Source: Ilumatobacter sp.
GTDB lineage: Bacteria > Actinomycetota > Acidimicrobiia > Acidimicrobiales > Ilumatobacteraceae
Assembly: GCA_029263275.1 (NCBI GenBank)
Contig: JAJCXU010000259.1
Location: 1 to 11,136 of the forward strand
Reading direction: 5' to 3'
Length of the DNA stretch: 11,136 nucleotides
Shown: piece after piece, positions 10,301-11,136 of the stretch
Layout: every line of letters starts with the position of its first letter
Numbering within the stretch: the stretch's first letter is position 1
The notes under the pieces: model-generated
What the model was told of the DNA's origin: nothing
Database searches by the model: none
The model's input: the letters and a program-made list of their open reading frames with translations, nothing else
Made by a program: the position numbers and the translations under genes

Positions 10301-11136
10301 ATGGCTGCTTCGCTCATCGCCCGTTCTGTTTCTGTTTCTCGCGGTCCACTCACCGTGCTCGATGCCGTCGACCTCACGCTGGGCCCCGGTCGCCGCGTGG
10401 GCTTGGTCGGTCCCAATGGCGTCGGCAAATCGACGTTGCTCGCCACGCTTGCCGGCTCGATTGCCCCGGACAGCGGGTCGGTTGCGATCACTCCGCCGTC
10501 GGCAAACGTCGGCCTCCTACCGCAGGAACCCGCCCGTTCGGAGAATGAGACGGTCAGACAATTCCTCGCGCGACGGACGGGTGTCGCGGCAGCACAACAA
10601 GAACTCGACGCCACGACGCAGGGTCTCGCTGATGGTTCGGCTGGTGCTGACGATCGGTATGCCGACGCCCTCGACCGGTGGCTCGCACTCGGTGCTGCTG
10701 ACTTCGATGCGCGCATCGGCGAAGTGTGGGCATCGCTCGGGCTCGGCGACCGCCTCATCGATCAACCGACGGCCACGCTGTCGGGTGGTGAAGCCGCCCG
10801 CTCGTCGCTCGCCTCGCTGTTGCTGTCGCGGTTTGACGTCGTACTCCTCGACGAACCAACGAATGATCTCGACCACGATGGTTTGGCGCGCCTGGAAGAG
10901 TGGGTACTCGGCCTCGACGCACCGGTGCTGGTGGTGAGTCACGACCGAACGTTCCTCGAACGGACCGTGACCGACGTGGTCGAAATCGATCACCACAGCC
11001 ATCGTGCGACCTGGTTCTCCGGCGGCTGGGCAGCATTCCTCGCCGAACGTGAGCTCGCCAAGCAGCACGCCCGCGAGGCCTTCGAGGAGTTCGACGGCAA
11101 GCGTCAGAACCTGCTCGACCGAGCCCAGCGCGAACG
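10301..11136 (+). CDS. ABC-F family ATPase, N-terminal part; runs off the right edge
   Basis: ABC-F proteins have two ABC ATPase domains joined by a linker, lack membrane segments and act on the ribosome, either as translation factors or as protection against antibiotics. The visible 278 residues contain one complete domain: Walker A GPNGVGKST with K43, Q-loop LLPQEP, signature LSGGEAARSSL (from 160), Walker B VVLLDEPTNDLD with D184 and E185, and the switch H214 in VVSHDRTFLE. The charged, helical start of the interdomain linker follows (about 245-278; FLAERELAKQHAREAFEEF). There are no membrane segments. GAAAGG is spaced well before ATG 10301. The second ATPase domain and most of the linker are outside the window, so resistance type versus housekeeping type cannot be decided. 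Confidence 0.93.
   Translation, partial: MAASLIARSVSVSRGPLTVLDAVDLTLGPGRRVGLVGPNGVGKSTLLATLAGSIAPDSGSVAITPPSANVGLLPQEPARSENETVRQFLARRTGVAAAQQELDATTQGLADGSAGADDRYADALDRWLALGAADFDARIGEVWASLGLGDRLIDQPTATLSGGEAARSSLASLLLSRFDVVLLDEPTNDLDHDGLARLEEWVLGLDAPVLVVSHDRTFLERTVTDVVEIDHHSHRATWFSGGWAAFLAERELAKQHAREAFEEFDGKRQNLLDRAQRE

Noticed and set aside
1..11136. tRNA, rRNA, insertion sequence or prophage genes
   Set aside because: No cloverleaf-like sequence, rRNA segment, transposase or integrase motif was seen, and nearly all sequence is accounted for by metabolic, regulatory or helicase genes.

Overview
The window is G+C-rich DNA with G/C-ending codons. Its gene families point to an actinobacterium: a HelD-type helicase, a DtxR/IdeR-type regulator, a HemY/CgoX-type oxidase next to a ferrochelatase, and several start codons placed as for leaderless mRNAs. 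I lean towards the class Acidimicrobiia (Ilumatobacter-like), but this comes from the general look of the genes and not from a database match.

Layout, left to right. (1) Positions 1-377, minus strand: 5' part of hemY (cgoX). (2) 478-2591, plus strand: a compact three-gene operon of an isochorismatase-type cysteine hydrolase, a dimethylargininase-like guanidino hydrolase and a small P-loop kinase. (3) 2654-4732, minus strand: hemH and hemE, transcribed hemE to hemH, with hemY further along on the same strand beyond the plus-strand operon. The three heme genes act in the last common part of heme synthesis. (4) 4907-7060, plus strand: a HelD-family, RNA-polymerase-associated helicase. (5) 7133-10083, minus strand: a superfamily 2 helicase, then a DtxR-type metal regulator coupled by a TGATG overlap to a small lipoprotein. 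(6) 10301 to the end, plus strand: start of an ABC-F ATPase, preceded by a possible five-codon leader ORF.

The most unusual content is intergenic. Seven... more exactly five paired and one or two single short palindromic elements occur here, and the complete ones are 31 nt long (one is 32). Each has 5-9 nt inverted arms around a G/C-rich, asymmetric core. There are three sequence types: type 1 as a pair between hemE and hemH, type 2 as a pair between helD and the lipoprotein gene, and type 3 as a pair before the ABC-F gene plus a single copy 9 kb away between the hydrolase and dimethylargininase genes. Types 2 and 3 match at 22 of 31 aligned positions without gaps, and type 1 shares the same length, arm-core-arm plan and central GGnCC position. 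At three of the four loci the element touches, or lies directly beside, a stop codon. I see no transposase, CRISPR array, tRNA or rRNA. No gene-free stretch exceeds 300 bases. The longest is the region before the ABC-F gene (10084-10300).
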